Below, piece by piece: positions 12,901-24,670 of a stretch of 64,000 nt of DNA; within the stretch, counting starts at the first letter, position 1, and every line of letters begins with the position of its first letter. A program made the translations under genes and the position numbers. The stretch spans positions 3,348,001 through 3,412,000 of the forward strand of contig JAEVHH010000004.1 of NCBI GenBank assembly GCA_017607445.1. Reading direction: 5' to 3'. The notes under the pieces were generated by a model, which saw nothing but the letters and a program-made list of their open reading frames with translations, did no database searches and was not told where the DNA came from. Source of the DNA: Histoplasma ohiense (taxonomy: Eukaryota > Ascomycota > Eurotiomycetes > Onygenales > Ajellomycetaceae).

Positions 12901-15434
12901 GGCGCTTATCAAGTTATTCTAGGCGTTGACCATGAGCTTGAACTCGAAAACTGTTGAGCAGATGAGGACTCTGCCAAGTTCGTCACGGAAAATTTTTTGT
13001 GAACCAAAACTTTCCGGCCAGAAAAGAGGTAGGTGTTTTGAAGTCGAGCGCAAAAATATTTGGTTGAGATGGCAGTGCAGCAGAATCAAGACATAATACC
13101 CTCTGTGATTTATTACACGGATCATAATTTCGGCCGCGAAATGGTCGGAGAATATATTTCCCCAGCGTGATGATCATGTATCAGCAAAACGTGGGATCGT
13201 CCTCTGGCTGGCTGAAAACAGCTTCCAGAAACCGACTTGGCAAACAATTTCTCAACGCAGCTTGATCATAGAGCTTTCTCCGCAATTTCGCACCTGGCCC
13301 AGATGCAAATGTATGTACCATACATTGGTGGATTCTGCTTGTGATAAGCCATTTTGCGCGAGTTTGCGCACGCCGCGGTTTCAAAACAAAGACCGCGATG
13401 GACAATCCCCACTCGTACCACGATCTTCAAAATCCTTTCGAGTGAGGGGACGCCACCTCACCTCTGAACATCTGATTGTCAGAGGCAAGGGTGAATCTCT
13501 TCCCATCATCCTGCGCGGATCCTCTTCGGGCTTGCAGCGGGGACCAGCGGAAGGCTGCCGAGGGTGGTCAGTGAGCTAAAATGTTTCGGCTGGGAACCCT
13601 GGTCAGCGTGTCGGTGGGGATCAACTGGGATAGGTCTTGCAGCGTAGTTCCAGGCAAACATTAGGCTGTGTCCTGAATGGCCCGATTGATGCGTTATTAT
13701 TTAAAGTTCTTCAGCATCCCATGCTAATCTCAGTTTGCTCAGCTCAGCGCTGTGCTTGGGCAATCTGGTTTTGTCACCCTGCATTGTAACCTTTCCTATC
13801 GGTAACGCTTTCACGCGTTCCTCAACGTCCCAGCGAAGGAGAGATTTTTGAATTGACGCGGTATTGTATTTGCGTACACAGGAAGCAGCGACAATAATAT
13901 CAATAATCATGGGCTTTGAATGGATAAAGAAGCGGTCAGATAGATGCCTGTGTTTAGCTTTGGTCCAGAGGTCCAAGCTCCATCTGTTCGATGACTTGCC
14001 TTGGTTGTTATTTATTCGATTTTATTTTATTTTATTTTTTTTTATTTTTTTTATTTTTTTCTCAATCCTACATTCGCGACCAGCTCTTTTTGAAGACTGC
14101 TGGATTTCAGAAACTGAACGGATCCGAAAAACTCATACTTGGGTTAAGACAATCCGAGGTAATGATCAGGATGCGCTGACTTATAAATAACTATTCAAAA
14201 GAACAGTGACAAAGTTAACGCCTGGATTTACATCACCATTGTTTTCGCAGCGATCAGAAGTTCTCTATGAAGTCAGTGGATTTGACTTCAGCATCTCGTA
14301 TTATTTCAAGAAGGTTGTTTCGATCAGAGAGTAGCCTTACTTTCACCAAATGATTCAAATATGGATTACGATTATGGGGCGTATTCAACTTGTCGTTCAG
14401 CCGCTCCTATATAATTTCTCAATTGTTCCAAGTGAGAATTTCTAGCTCAACCAGTTTACAAGATCTTTGTGCCATAATAAGTTCATCTCTACCCTGTTAT
14501 GTGGCACTACTACTGGCTATCTATCCCCCCCGCCCCTTTCCTTTGCAGAGGGAAACCAGATTTCTGCTGGCTCCATGGGTACAAATTTGTCCAGAACAAA
14601 ACACTTGTAGGAATTCGAAACATGTGCGATGTGAGAATAATTAAATGGGTATCGATCGCGAGCCACCCGCTGGAGCAGGTTTGATGATTCACGAGTTTCG
14701 AATGAGCGGCTCCCCTTTTTCAGGGCGTGATGCCAGGTGGAAAGCCTACAGGTGTTTATTCGATGATATGGCTGTTCATATACCAGCCACCGTCTATCAT
14801 GAGGTCGTCGATTTTCCTTACCGACTGAATTTACCCATCTGTGAGAACCCTAGTTCTCTTCTGGTTATTATATTAGGCTTGCTCCATTTTATCCAGTGAG
14901 GCCACTGGATGGCAATCCTTTTTGCACCAGTGGTTTCCTGGTTAACGCATTCACACCTTTCACACATAATGGCGAAGAATGGCTCAAGGAAAGGCAACCG
15001 GAAGGTATCTTGATTGTCAATTTGATAATCTCGATTACTCGGAAAACTCTTAAGAGATACCAAGTGACGAGCGAAGAGAAAGACATGGTTTGTGTATTAA
15101 CTACTGGGAAATGAATGTCGCAACCCTAATCTTTCCTCTTCCACATCTACTTTACTTCTTCGTTGCCAGCAACTGAGAGTCTGAAATGTATCCTAGAATC
15201 TAGCTCAGTTGGCAACGGATATCATAGAATGTATTGAAGATATATTGTGTCGATCCTAAAGCGAAGGAAGGGGTGTTAGGTATTAGTGGAATTGAAGAAT
15301 GATGGATGAATGAGTCCTATATATTAGGTGACGTTACCTTAATTTTTACATGAAGTCCATGGTGGGGAAAGAAACGCATTCCCGCCCAATATGGAAACAC
15401 AGAGAGGGAAGAGGGGAAGGGTGGAAAGGGAGAA

Positions 15435-16019
15435 TCACCATTTACCGTGTTTGAATCCAACCTCCCGCATCCTCCCTCTTTCAATAAATCCCCTTTGGAC
15501 ATACCAATCTCTTAAGCCTTCGCCCCCATTTATCCCTTCCGGATTGACGGCCATAACAGCTAGTATATTCTTCACATTCACAGCTTCGTGAAGACGCGCT
15601 TCAGAGTCTGCATCGCCGACTTCATAGGACAAATGTTTTGCCTCCCTCAGAGCTTCCACCAACGACGAGAGGAGGGCACTTCCTATCCCTTGTGACTGGT
15701 AATCAGGGTGGACAAGGAGAGACATTTCAACTGTGGGTGCGTATGCGAGCATGTAACCTCTGAAGGCCGAAGCCAGAGTGTATCCGCAGACTTTTTCTGT
15801 CGTATTCCCTTCATGACTGGGGTTATCTTGGCCAGACTTCTCCACAGCAACAAGATAGGGTAAACCACGTTCCTGTGCTTCATGAAATCTTTTCGCTATG
15901 TATGAGAATGGTGGCCTATTGACACGGAATGTCACGACAGTATTTTGTACGTAGTGGGTAAAGATCGAGTGGATCTGGGGCAGGTCAGATTCCGTGGCAG
16001 AGCGGATTTTGAGATGCAT
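15435..16019 (-). CDS. GNAT-family N-acetyltransferase (phosphinothricin-acetyltransferase-like)
   Basis: This intronless frame of 194 residues starts at an ATG at 16019. The opening MHLKIRSATESDLPQIHSIF is the usual N-terminal strand and helix of small GNAT enzymes. The acetyl-CoA loop is seen as HPDYQSQGIGSALLSSLVEA at roughly residues 100-120. Such enzymes transfer an acetyl group from acetyl-CoA to an amine; the relatives with this start include the phosphinothricin/methionine-sulfoximine type. The natural substrate cannot be told from sequence. A cytosolic location is likely because no signal peptide or membrane segment is visible. It diverges from the macro-domain gene at 16550, and the two share a 530-bp promoter region with GATA sites. 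Confidence 0.85.
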   Translation of the reverse strand: MHLKIRSATESDLPQIHSIFTHYVQNTVVTFRVNRPPFSYIAKRFHEAQERGLPYLVAVEKSGQDNPSHEGNTTEKVCGYTLASAFRGYMLAYAPTVEMSLLVHPDYQSQGIGSALLSSLVEALREAKHLSYEVGDADSEARLHEAVNVKNILAVMAVNPEGINGGEGLRDWYVQRGFIERGRMREVGFKHGKW

Positions 16020-16549
16020 TTTGGGAAAGGACTTTCAGTTTTTCCGTGGCATTCCGAAGCTTCGTTGATCCCTCCAAGGGCAATGTCTTAAAGGCAAATC
16101 AATAAGCCAAAAAAAAAAAAAAAAGAGAGAGAGAGAATGCACATAGATCTGTGACATACATAACTCGATACTTCCCCGCCTATGACTGAGAACGCTAAGA
16201 TAAGATAAGATAAGATGGTTGCCGATCCAGAACCAATCAGATTGGCGCATCCATCATAACGTCACCCGAGATCACGTGTATCGAGACAGCTCCCCACCAA
16301 ATGGATATTGCAGTCATGGCCCATCCATCCCCTTTATTCATCCAAAGCACTCCTCACCATGTCTACGGCTCTGCTTCTTCTATTTAGTGGATTGAATCAG
16401 TGATACTATTGCTGTTGTGGTTTTCCGCAGATAGTCTGTTCAGTACTTCCAGCCTCGCGCTCGACTCACTCAAAGCTCTGGTTCTTTGAAACATTATACC
16501 CTTTCTTCTGCAGCAGTGCGCTGGGATTTCATTCCCGCACACTACCACA
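16020..16549. promoter_or_regulatory. Divergent promoter between the GNAT and macro-domain genes
   Basis: This 530-bp region holds an A-run followed by GA repeats (about 16110-16136), three overlapping GATAAG sites at 16199-16214 and a CACGTG box at 16273-16278. GATAAG is the classic site of fungal GATA factors of the AreA/Nit2 and siderophore-regulator types. CACGTG is a typical bHLH site. Which gene they serve is not shown by the sequence. Confidence 0.6.
16197..16217. promoter_or_regulatory. Stacked GATAAG sites
   Basis: Three GATAAG hexamers start at 16199, 16204 and 16209, each overlapping the next by one base, followed by GATGG. Clustered sites of this kind are preferred by fungal GATA factors. 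Confidence 0.6.
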
Positions 16550-17620
16550 ATGACCTCGTCTCGGATTCCATTATCGGAAATTCCTAACCTGTCTCTCCTT
16601 TACAAGCTTAAGCATTTAGTTCCTGCGTCAAGTCCTCGAAATAGCAACCCCTCTCAATTCCTAAACAACTCGATCTGTCTTATTACTAGCGATATTACAA
16701 AGCTCGAAGTTGATTGCATTGTAAATGCAGCAAATAAGTCGCTGTTAGGAGGAGGTGGTGTTGATGGGGCAATCCATCGGGCAGCTGGTCGCGGTCTGCT
16801 CCAAGAATGTCGCTCTTTGGGCGGTTGTGCTACAGGGGATGCTAAAATCACCAATGCTTATAACCTTCCTTGCCGAAATGTCATCCACGCTGTTGGTCCC
16901 ATGTTCTGGGCAGACGAGAATAGGGAGAGTCTTTTACGCAGTTGTTACTCGCGCAGCTTAGCGCTCGCAGCAGAAAGTGGTTTGAAAAGCATTGCCTTCC
17001 CGGCGATCAGTACGGGGGTCTACGGATATCCGAGCTTAAAGGCAGCAGAGGTGGCTATTTCGGCAGTTAGACACTTCCTGGAAACAAGCCCCGGGCCCCT
17101 CGAACGCATTATATTTTGTACTTTTGAACAAAAGGATACGGATGCCTATCTTATACTTCTCCCGTGAGTGGCCTACATGTCTCCCTTTGGTCGATCGTCA
17201 TTCTACAAGTAATATAAGTGTACTAACTGCAAATTTTATAGAGAGTATTTCCCGCCAACAGAGCAAGATCTATCGACGGAGACCGAGAAAAGTAATGAGG
17301 CTCCATTTCACCCGTCATCCTCACCCGCGACACTCGCTGCTAGTCTTCCTGATCCTCCCACTTCAGAGCCTACCCTGGAAGGCCAACCAGGTGCCAAAAA
17401 GCTCAAGGTCGGCACTGACGTTTCTGGGAGCACAACTTTCGACAAAGACAGTGAGAGAAGTGAAGATGACTGGGAAAAGGTTGATCAGGCTGAAGTGACA
17501 AACCCGACGACGGAGCGCCTCGATGATGAGCCCGTTGAGCTGGACGATGCGCCGACGTCCGCAGATGTCCAAAGCGTCGTATCTAGTACTGCAGACCTCA
17601 AGGAAAGAGACTCTACATAA
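16550..17620 (+). CDS. Macro-domain protein (MacroD-type ADP-ribose hydrolase/binder)
   Basis: Exons are 16550-17163 and 17242-17620, giving 330 residues. The 78-nt intron has a perfect TACTAAC branch site at 17221 and ends TATAG. The macro fold spans roughly residues 40-205. It shows the ADP-ribose loop NAANKSLLGGGGVDGAIH and the second phosphate loop STGVYGYP, both typical of the MacroD group, which removes ADP-ribose from acidic side chains and hydrolyses O-acetyl-ADP-ribose. Exon 2 encodes a low-complexity acidic tail rich in Ser, Thr, Glu and Asp, with no domain visible. Family membership is secure; the cellular substrate is not known from sequence. The start is the first ATG, preceded by CACA. 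Confidence 0.9.
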
Positions 17621-18468
17621 TGGAATAAACGAGACTTTTCACGAAAAGGAAAGAGCCATGTATGCTTTATTGTGACTTTCTCGTGTTCACTTATGTGTTT
17701 TCCAGTTTTATTCCCCATCCGCGCCCAACACAGTTTCACCGTCCCTCGACCAAAATGCCAATCGCGACAATTGCTTAGAGAGTACGCAGCAGAGGACTCC
17801 TCCGCAGAGATTGTTAACCAATTGCTACCTCGAACTTCGAATTGTCATCGCGTGGGAAACTTAAATGAGACGTTGACACCCGACTGACAGCTAATCATTA
17901 AGGATGGCTGCATATATTTTCATCTTCTCCTTGTTTGCTGATTCATTTTAGTCGCCTACTTATTCCATTGTTGACTCATTTTAACGGAGGATGGAAAAAT
18001 ATTATGGTTTATAGGGTTCGCACAATGCGGGCGTGGGAAGATGGAGTTCTATGTTTCGCATGTGACACAATGTATTTCTGCTCAATATTCAAAACTGGAT
18101 GCGGGAAGCCGATTCATAATGCTTTACTGCTTCGCGGCTAGGAATAGGAATTATTATTAGCTGATTGAAAGAAAAAAAAAAAATTCCATGTTCAATCAGA
18201 ACCTTACTCCTCCATATGTGCCTTGTAACATTCTACCTAACAAAACAAACAGAACAAACATCACCTCACCGACTTCCTGCCGATATCGAAACCTCTTCTC
18301 TCCATCACTCTGAATGATTCTAGACGCCGTCACCAATACAGAAATTGTATAACACGCTAACCACTTCAATCGGCTGTTAACTCCAATCTACCACCAATGG
18401 GCTGAAAAGCAGACAGGAAATAGCACACCCTCCCACCGCACGTGGTCTCCCGGGCGGTGCTGCTAGCC
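17621..18468. other. Intergenic: macro-domain 3' end and Imp2 promoter
   Basis: Short open frames here show no domain. An A-run lies near 18171-18182. The last 200 bp are CA- and CT-rich, as in fungal promoters. I see no further gene. Confidence 0.5.
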
Positions 18469-19587
18469 ATGTCTCCTAAACAGGCCCCTCCTCCGGTTAA
18501 ACCCCCTCCCAGTCGAAAAGGCACAATTATAAAGCCGCGCAAACAGACGAAATCTCCTGTCATTCCCCCTTCCACATCCTCCAAACCTCCGTATCCCACA
18601 TATGACGCCCCTTCAGCAGAGACGCATGTAAAAATCAACCTCCAGAACCAAAAATTCGATGTCGCAGAGTACACAAAAATACTCGAAGACCGATCCAACA
18701 CCGCTTCCTACCCCTCCTCGTCGTCTTCTCCAGCTTCCACTGCATCTTCATTCTCATCTAAAAATGGGAAATCCTTCACCCCATTTTCGGATCTCTCCCA
18801 GACAACATCCACAGGTTCATCTGTTTCCGCAAATCTGTCCAGCTTTTCCCGCTCCTCCAGATTCCGTCGGGTCGCTCTCCGCTTTGGAGGATACGGCGTA
18901 ATCGCGGTGGGCGGCCTTCTTCTTCTCTCAGACCACCTCATACAGGTGATGTGGGTGAATGGCCCGTCAATGACACCCTGCTTGAATGAAGGCTATGGAG
19001 AGACAAATCTTGTCAAAGACATGATATTAGTGAAGAAGTGGGAGCCGACGCGGAATCTTAAAAGGGGGATGGTTGTTACATTCCCGTAAGTCTTTATTTT
19101 AGTACATGCATACATATACACATATAACGTAAAAACATATAACCCAATTGCACCTAATTTCATTTCCTTTTTCATGTTATCCGTGCCCTTGTTTATTTAG
19201 ATTCTTCTGAAGAATAATTAAAGTGTGCCAACCAACCAAAACAGCTCCCACCTCAATCCCTCCAAAACCACCGTTAAACGCATAATAGCTTTGCCGGGTG
19301 ACCGGGTGACCCCACGACATCAATCCGGGGGCAGCGCGCAAATCGTCCCATGGAACCACGTTTGGGTGGAAGGGGATGCATCCGATGCAAAGAAGACGAT
19401 GGACAGCAATACGTATGGGCCTGTGTCGATGAGCTTAATCTCAGGACGGGTGATGTGTGTGCTGTGGCCGCGAATGAGGATGTTGAGGTGGGATGATTGG
19501 GCAAGGGAGGGGACGGGGGCCGCCGCGAAGAGGTTGAGAGTTGAGGAGGACGCGGTAAAAATTGAGAAGCCGTATATTGGAGCATAG
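18469..19587 (+). CDS. imp2: Mitochondrial inner-membrane peptidase subunit 2 (Imp2)
   Basis: Exons are 18469-19085 and 19245-19587, giving 319 residues. The intron (159 nt) begins GTAAGT and ends ACAG. Imp2 is the S26-family (signal-peptidase-like) subunit that trims inter-membrane-space proteins. A long basic, Pro/Ser-rich N-terminus fits mitochondrial import. A membrane segment near residues 145-160 (GVIAVGGLLLLSDHLIQVMW) is followed by the catalytic-serine box VNGPSMTPCLNE. Exon 2 carries the catalytic-lysine box TVKRIIALPGDRV and the conserved ending GPVSMSLISGRVMCVLWP. The upstream extension to 18442 would need a GTG start, so the first ATG was chosen. The N-terminal region is longer than in yeast Imp2 (about 177 residues). 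Confidence 0.9.
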
Positions 19588-19984
19588 AATGGTCGCATGA
19601 CCTATTTTTTTCAATTCGGTTAGTGTATTTTTATATCATACCAATGTCATCTGTATTTGTATATTTGTATATTGCTGTTATGGAGGGAGTCTGTTATGCC
19701 GGAAGCTGGTTCAGGGTTTGGGACATGTATATAATTATTTCTCTACGGATCTGTTATGATACCATTGGCACATGCAACTAGTGTACATTTTTTATAACGC
19801 ATATGCGCCCGCTTTCTACTCATCATTCGAGGAAAATAGGAATCCTGGAAGGAGCCGAGCTTCCATCAACATGCCCCCCGGAGAGGAAAAGGACGCTTCT
19901 CGTGTATTGAATCACCATATGAGACCCAGAAGCACCAACGACTCAAAAATTCCTCTCATGGAACAAACATATACTCTGAACATC
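19588..19984. other. Convergent intergenic region
   Basis: It separates the 3' ends of imp2 and the PH-domain gene. A T-rich stretch just after the imp2 stop fits a poly(A) signal region. No gene is seen. Confidence 0.5.
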
Positions 19985-22900
19985 TCACTTGTCCTGAGAG
20001 ACAATTCGAACGTCCTCCAGCTGTTGCAGCCGATTGATCTCCGTTTCAATCATCAACACCCACATATCTCGCTCAGCTCGACTTCTCGTTTTAAACACGA
20101 TGGACCTGCCGGGAACACCCAAGGTAGATACTTTCTTCCATTTTTTCGTTCGCTCTCCAGCCTCTCCCTGTTTCGCCTGACTGCGGAACACGGACTTCCG
20201 TGAATTTTGCCAGAGTACGAAGCATGTCGCTATATCCTCGTCCGACGATGTCCATCCGTCAGTGGTATAAACACGAGGTGAAGCATGTTGACTTGGTAAG
20301 TTGGTATCGATGGTGTGGTTTTGGTAAAGGAGATCAGAGTTTGTTATTAGACCGCTGTATATGTAGCAGTCGTGGAGATCTAGGACCCATTCGCGTTCAT
20401 GGTGGGTATGTGGCGTCTCTTCGCCAGAGAGTTTACGGATGAGGCTCTGGAAGCAGAGAATTTGGCCTTCCGTGAGGATCACATTGCAAGCTGTAAACGC
20501 TGAGCGCCTTCGAGGTTTGCAATACAAAAGACCGGACATCTATTTCGATTGTCAGTGTGATACGCGAAATGTTTGATTAATAATTCCCGCAGGATGATGC
20601 GATCCCTACCTTGACTGTTCGACAACCCGAAATCCCACATATGTTAAACAACTCTGGGGATGTCTGTGCTTTAGAAACCTCCCAGGTTGATGCAAATTGT
20701 TCGAACATGAACTCCTGGTCTTCCGTTATGTTTAGCAGTTCGAGATTTTGCCGTCGAACTGATTTCATAATAGCTACATCTTCTCGCGTTCGCGCAGTCC
20801 AGTATCGAACAAGGTCCGAAAGACGCTGAACCCACTCGTCCCTTGTTTGCATATTATAGGCCCGAAACTCCACAACAAGTCCACCACTCATCACTAGCTC
20901 AAATGACCTGCTTGATCGGGACTGATGATCTTGTTCTGGACCGCCCCGTGTTGTGCTATCTCTCGCTTCCCCATGGAAATCAACGTCGCCCCCATTGGTG
21001 TGTGATTCTTCAGGAAAATGATGTTGGCTTGCAACTCGGACCTCTAATACCCGGCAAAGATCAAAATAACCCTCAGCTCTTTCAAGATTTTTTAGATTCC
21101 TTCTGCTCTCGTGGTAGGCTTCAGCATCATGTTGTTCTCGATGATGTTGCGCTACTCTTGAAAGCCACGTGATTTTCCCATTACGTAGGGGATATGGATT
21201 GATGGAATAGATCATAGGAATGTCCTTGGAAAGTTGAGAGACGGTTGGAATATTAGACCCAGCAGTGGTTGGTGGCAGTGGAGGAGGGGGAGGCATAGCT
21301 CTCCCGGGTCGACAAAAACATAGGTATTGATTCTGAACGTGGAAGTAAAGCCGCCGAGAGTACGATTTTCCTAACCGCTGGTGTTTGCCTTTTTGGGAAG
21401 TAAGCAGTATCAGGAACCCTTCAGCAGGTGGTGGTTCTTCTGTGGCTTCTTTAGCCCCACAGTGCTTTATACTCGTCGGATAATGCCGTTTGGGTCGTAG
21501 TTCGAGCTCATGGGATGTCCTCATGGCTATCGTTCCATACATTCGGTCCTCGTTCGCTCCATGAACCCACTCTAGTCTATCATACCTTCGCCAGGCCAAA
21601 CCCATTTTCTCAGAGCCCGGCCATACTTTCAGGATAGAAGCCCATTCTGGGAATTCAGATAACGTATCCATACAGGTCTTAATTATGCCAGCTGCAATTG
21701 CCCGTTCCTCGGCCATTGTCCTTAGAAGTATTGAGCGTCCCTCGTTGTCATCTTGGTCAGCCATAATGCGATCATTCTGTAAGTGAGAAAACGGGTGCTT
21801 GAGAAGCACAGCAATGTCGAGATCAGGGACGTGAACTATCAGGTTTGTGGGGCGTTGCCATCCAAGTGTCGTACGAAGAAATGTGTACCATTCCATGGAA
21901 TGAGCTGATGATTTTGCTCGCATTATAAACAGTACAGCTCCTTCATGATTAGGGTGCCAAATAACGATGGTTTTATCGAGGGATGAAAATAAGTTGACCC
22001 TCGTAAAACCTAGTGTAAGAGGAATCTCGCGGGATGAACTTTTCTTCACCCGTGAAACTTGTACCTGGGGAATAACTCTGGTTTTGTAGAGATGAAGGAT
22101 AATAGGAGTTTCTTCATCAGCGCCCCGGCGGCAGGCAACCAGATATTCTCTCCACTTTTCGGAAATTCGTGTTTCTATTTTGATACTGTTGTTTTCACTA
22201 AAATCATTTGGAAGTGATCCCAATTTTGTGACATCAATACGAACTAGCATACGCTCTGCCCTAATGATTTCACCATCATTGCTCGGTAGAAGAGTTCGAC
22301 GTCGCCCCTTTACCCTCTCGCGGGCCTTTGGCTTCCGCGGTTCCACGCGCGGTTGCGGATTTACAGCTGTTGAACCATCCTGTTGGAATCGAACCATTCC
22401 TGAGTTGACATTACTTAATATTCCCTGGTCGGTTGGGGGATGGTCTGTGCCTCCCTTCCCAGATAGTACAGCTCCGTCACAGAATTCCCTTGCTCGAAGA
22501 CGCCTTGATGACTCCTTAGATATTAATTTTGCAGGACATCGTTTTTTATGTGGTATTAAAGATGTGGTAGATTCTGTTGCATCCGTCCTAGGCGGGCTCT
22601 CACAAGTCGATAATGACAGAAACGGTGTTTCGGGTTGGTTTGGTGTTAAATCGCTCGCTGGGGTAGGTTGACGACGAATGTTCTGGTCCGCATTCAATAT
22701 TCCTGGGTGCTGGGTGTGCGTGTCTATTGAATCAAAAATGCCGGACCGGTTCTTCCACTCTAGCGACTCACTCGGGGTAAAATACTCCTCTATGGTAGCA
22801 TGATCCGTCGACGACCTTCTCGCGTTTGAGCGTTGTCGGTCCAGTGCATTACTCATATGGCCTAAGTCGCCATAGTGTTCACTTTCAATATGGTTCAGCT

Positions 22901-23285
22901 GTTGATTCCCTGCTGCAAGTTCTTCTTGGGACGTATCAACCGGCGCTATTGATGTGGGTTTCATTGGCTCCCGATTTTCATAAGTGTCATCGGGTTGCGG
23001 GAAACTTGAGCTATAAATTCGCTCATTTGGAGTCGTAGTGAAACCGGTCAATTGGCGGGTGTTTATGTGATCGAAGGCAGCGTTCACAGAGAAGGTAGCA
23101 AGGCGGGACGAGGAATCCTTCAGTCCAAGCCACGTTTTACGCCATGATTTTCGATGATGCTGTAGCCAACTTCGGGGCACTGGGCCAATAAACGTCCGTC
23201 GACTCGTGATATGAAGATGTTCTGGAGAGGCATGTTGCTGGAGCCGGTTGTTATAAATCGAGCACAAATTGATAAACCACGACAT
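19985..23285 (-). CDS. Large PH-domain protein, probably Spo71/Mug56 family
   Basis: Exons (minus strand) are 23285-20610 and 20539-19985, giving 1076 residues; the 70-nt intron starts GTAGGG and ends ATAG. Near the N-terminus, about residues 28-50, the block RRTFIGPVPRSWLQHHRKSW resembles the Spo7_2_N region of yeast Spo71 and fission-yeast Mug56, which act in spore-wall or forespore-membrane growth. A disordered Ser/Pro/Thr-rich stretch follows. Pleckstrin-like segments lie in the middle (around VHVPDLDIAVLLKHPF), near residues 640-810 and at the C-terminus in exon 2. PH domains bind phosphoinositides, so a peripheral membrane role is expected. The start is uncertain: an upstream exon could join at the AG just before 23285, where an open frame reaches back to 23419. 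Confidence 0.75.
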
Positions 23286-23776
23286 AACCTGATAAAAAGA
23301 GAAAGACCAACCAATTTCCGTGCCGTGTATGAATCAGGACTCAACCCAAAATTTTCTTCATCGATTTCAGTCTCCGGAAGAGCTTGAGGGGGCTGGCTGA
23401 GGTCCTGAGAAGCTCTCATCTCGCCATTTTGTGGGTTGACTTAACCCCTAGGCCGTCGCAGTGATATATGACGGCAGGACCAGATGGTACGGGAAAGGGG
23501 ATGAGAGATAAAATATCAATGAAGCGACTACCGTAGTATGCACCAAGTCTCTTGAAGTCTATTCTTGGTGTTTGTATACACTGAGGATGAGGCTGGCGAA
23601 AAGTAATGACGTCGGCGCCTGCCATGCACCAGTTTGCGCGATTTGCACTGTTTGCAGGTTTTGGCATGTTATCAAAGGCGGGGGACTTTCTCCAATCCGT
23701 AGTTCTCTCACTGATACAGAGATCGAATTGATCCATTTCTACATTGAATACTGCCATAAGATACGTTTAAATAGCA
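23286..23776. promoter_or_regulatory. Divergent promoter between the PH-domain gene and het-c
   Basis: The two ATGs are 491 bp apart. A 99-codon minus-strand frame (23120-23419) and a 113-codon frame (23416-23757) lie here. Neither resembles a known protein, although the first could contribute an upstream exon to the PH-domain gene. Confidence 0.45.
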
Positions 23777-24670
23777 ATGGCCAACACCCAGGTTATTCCT
23801 GAAGGCGGTACCTGGTTTGATACTCTCAAGAGGGGCTTTGATGCCGTCCCTGTCGCCGACGATAACGCAATTTCAACCTCCGAGTTCCTCGAAGCTGCTG
23901 AGTCTTTGACTACGCTCTTTGGTGTGTATCTGTCTTTTATATTAGCATGGGGTAGCTTGCCATAACTAATGCCTGTTGTTACCGCTAGATCTCCTGGGTT
24001 CAGTTGCCTTTACTCCAGTGAAAAATGACCTTCTGGGCAACATCAAGGTACTGAAACCTCAATCCCCAATATACCGTTCTACAAGTTATACTCGTCCTAA
24101 TTGCGGAATACTTTTAGAAAATCAGAGATAGACAGCTTGCGGCACCCGCAGAATCAGAAACTCTGCAAGCCCTCGTTCTTAATGAAATAAAAGCTAAAAA
24201 GAACACTGCCAGTGTTGGTTTCCTTTGGCTTGTCCGGTATGTTTTACACGGCCATCGAAAATTGAGACACAAAGATTTTCAAACCTTAATCATCCTACCT
24301 AAAAGCAGTCCACATGAATACTAGTTACTAACTTCTACCTCATGAAAAAAAAAACAATTTATGAAGGGGTCTTGACTTCACTGCCAAAGCCCTTCGCCAT
24401 AATATATCCTTTCCTAGTGACGAATTGTCCACTTCATTCCGTGCAGCTTACGGTGACACCCTGAAACCACACCACAATTTCCTCGTGAAACCTATTTTTG
24501 TCGCCGCCATGGGAGCAACCCCTTATCGCAAGGATTTCTATGCTAAACTGGGAAATGATCCTGCCAAGTGCCAGGCAGCTCTGGAGCTGTCTACAGCTTC
24601 GTTGGAGAAAATTGTGTCCATCCTTAAGGAATTCCTGGAGACACCAGAGGTGAAGAAAGCGTGTTCATAG
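23777..24670 (+). CDS. het-c: Glycolipid transfer protein HET-C2
   Basis: Exons are 23777-23921, 23989-24047, 24118-24236 and 24367-24670, giving 208 residues, the usual length of the GLTP fold. The start MANTQVIPEGGTWFDTLKRG and the blocks LLGSVAFTPVKNDLLGNIKK and ASVGFLWLVRGLDFTAKALR are characteristic of fungal HET-C2 proteins. They form an all-helical pocket that binds the sugar head group of glycosphingolipids through conserved Asp, Asn, Lys and Trp residues. The family moves glycosphingolipids between membranes in the cytosol. In Podospora, variants at het-c control vegetative incompatibility and ascospore maturation. All four exons join in phase with GT/AG ends. Known function is from the family; allele-recognition activity here is not shown. 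Confidence 0.93.

Larger units (their letters stand above)
168..15434. other. Gene-poor region of about 15 kb
   Basis: I find no reading frame here with a recognisable domain. The longest open frames (for example 175 codons at 5202-5729 plus, and about 95 codons on the minus strand at 6199-6752) have no family features and no convincing splice partners. The sequence is a mosaic of moderate-GC and AT-rich stretches (for example 3.8-5.1 kb and 8.2-8.7 kb), with short tandem repeats and homopolymer runs. No complete transposon, terminal repeat pair, rRNA or tRNA could be identified by eye. It may hold the upstream control region and leader of the left-edge gene, decayed repeats, or both. Confidence 0.6.

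Noticed and set aside
18442..18468. Longer N-terminus for Imp2
   Set aside because: It would need a GTG start. The first ATG is at 18469.
22180..22671. 163-codon plus-strand frame
   Set aside because: It lies opposite the PH-domain gene and is its antisense shadow.
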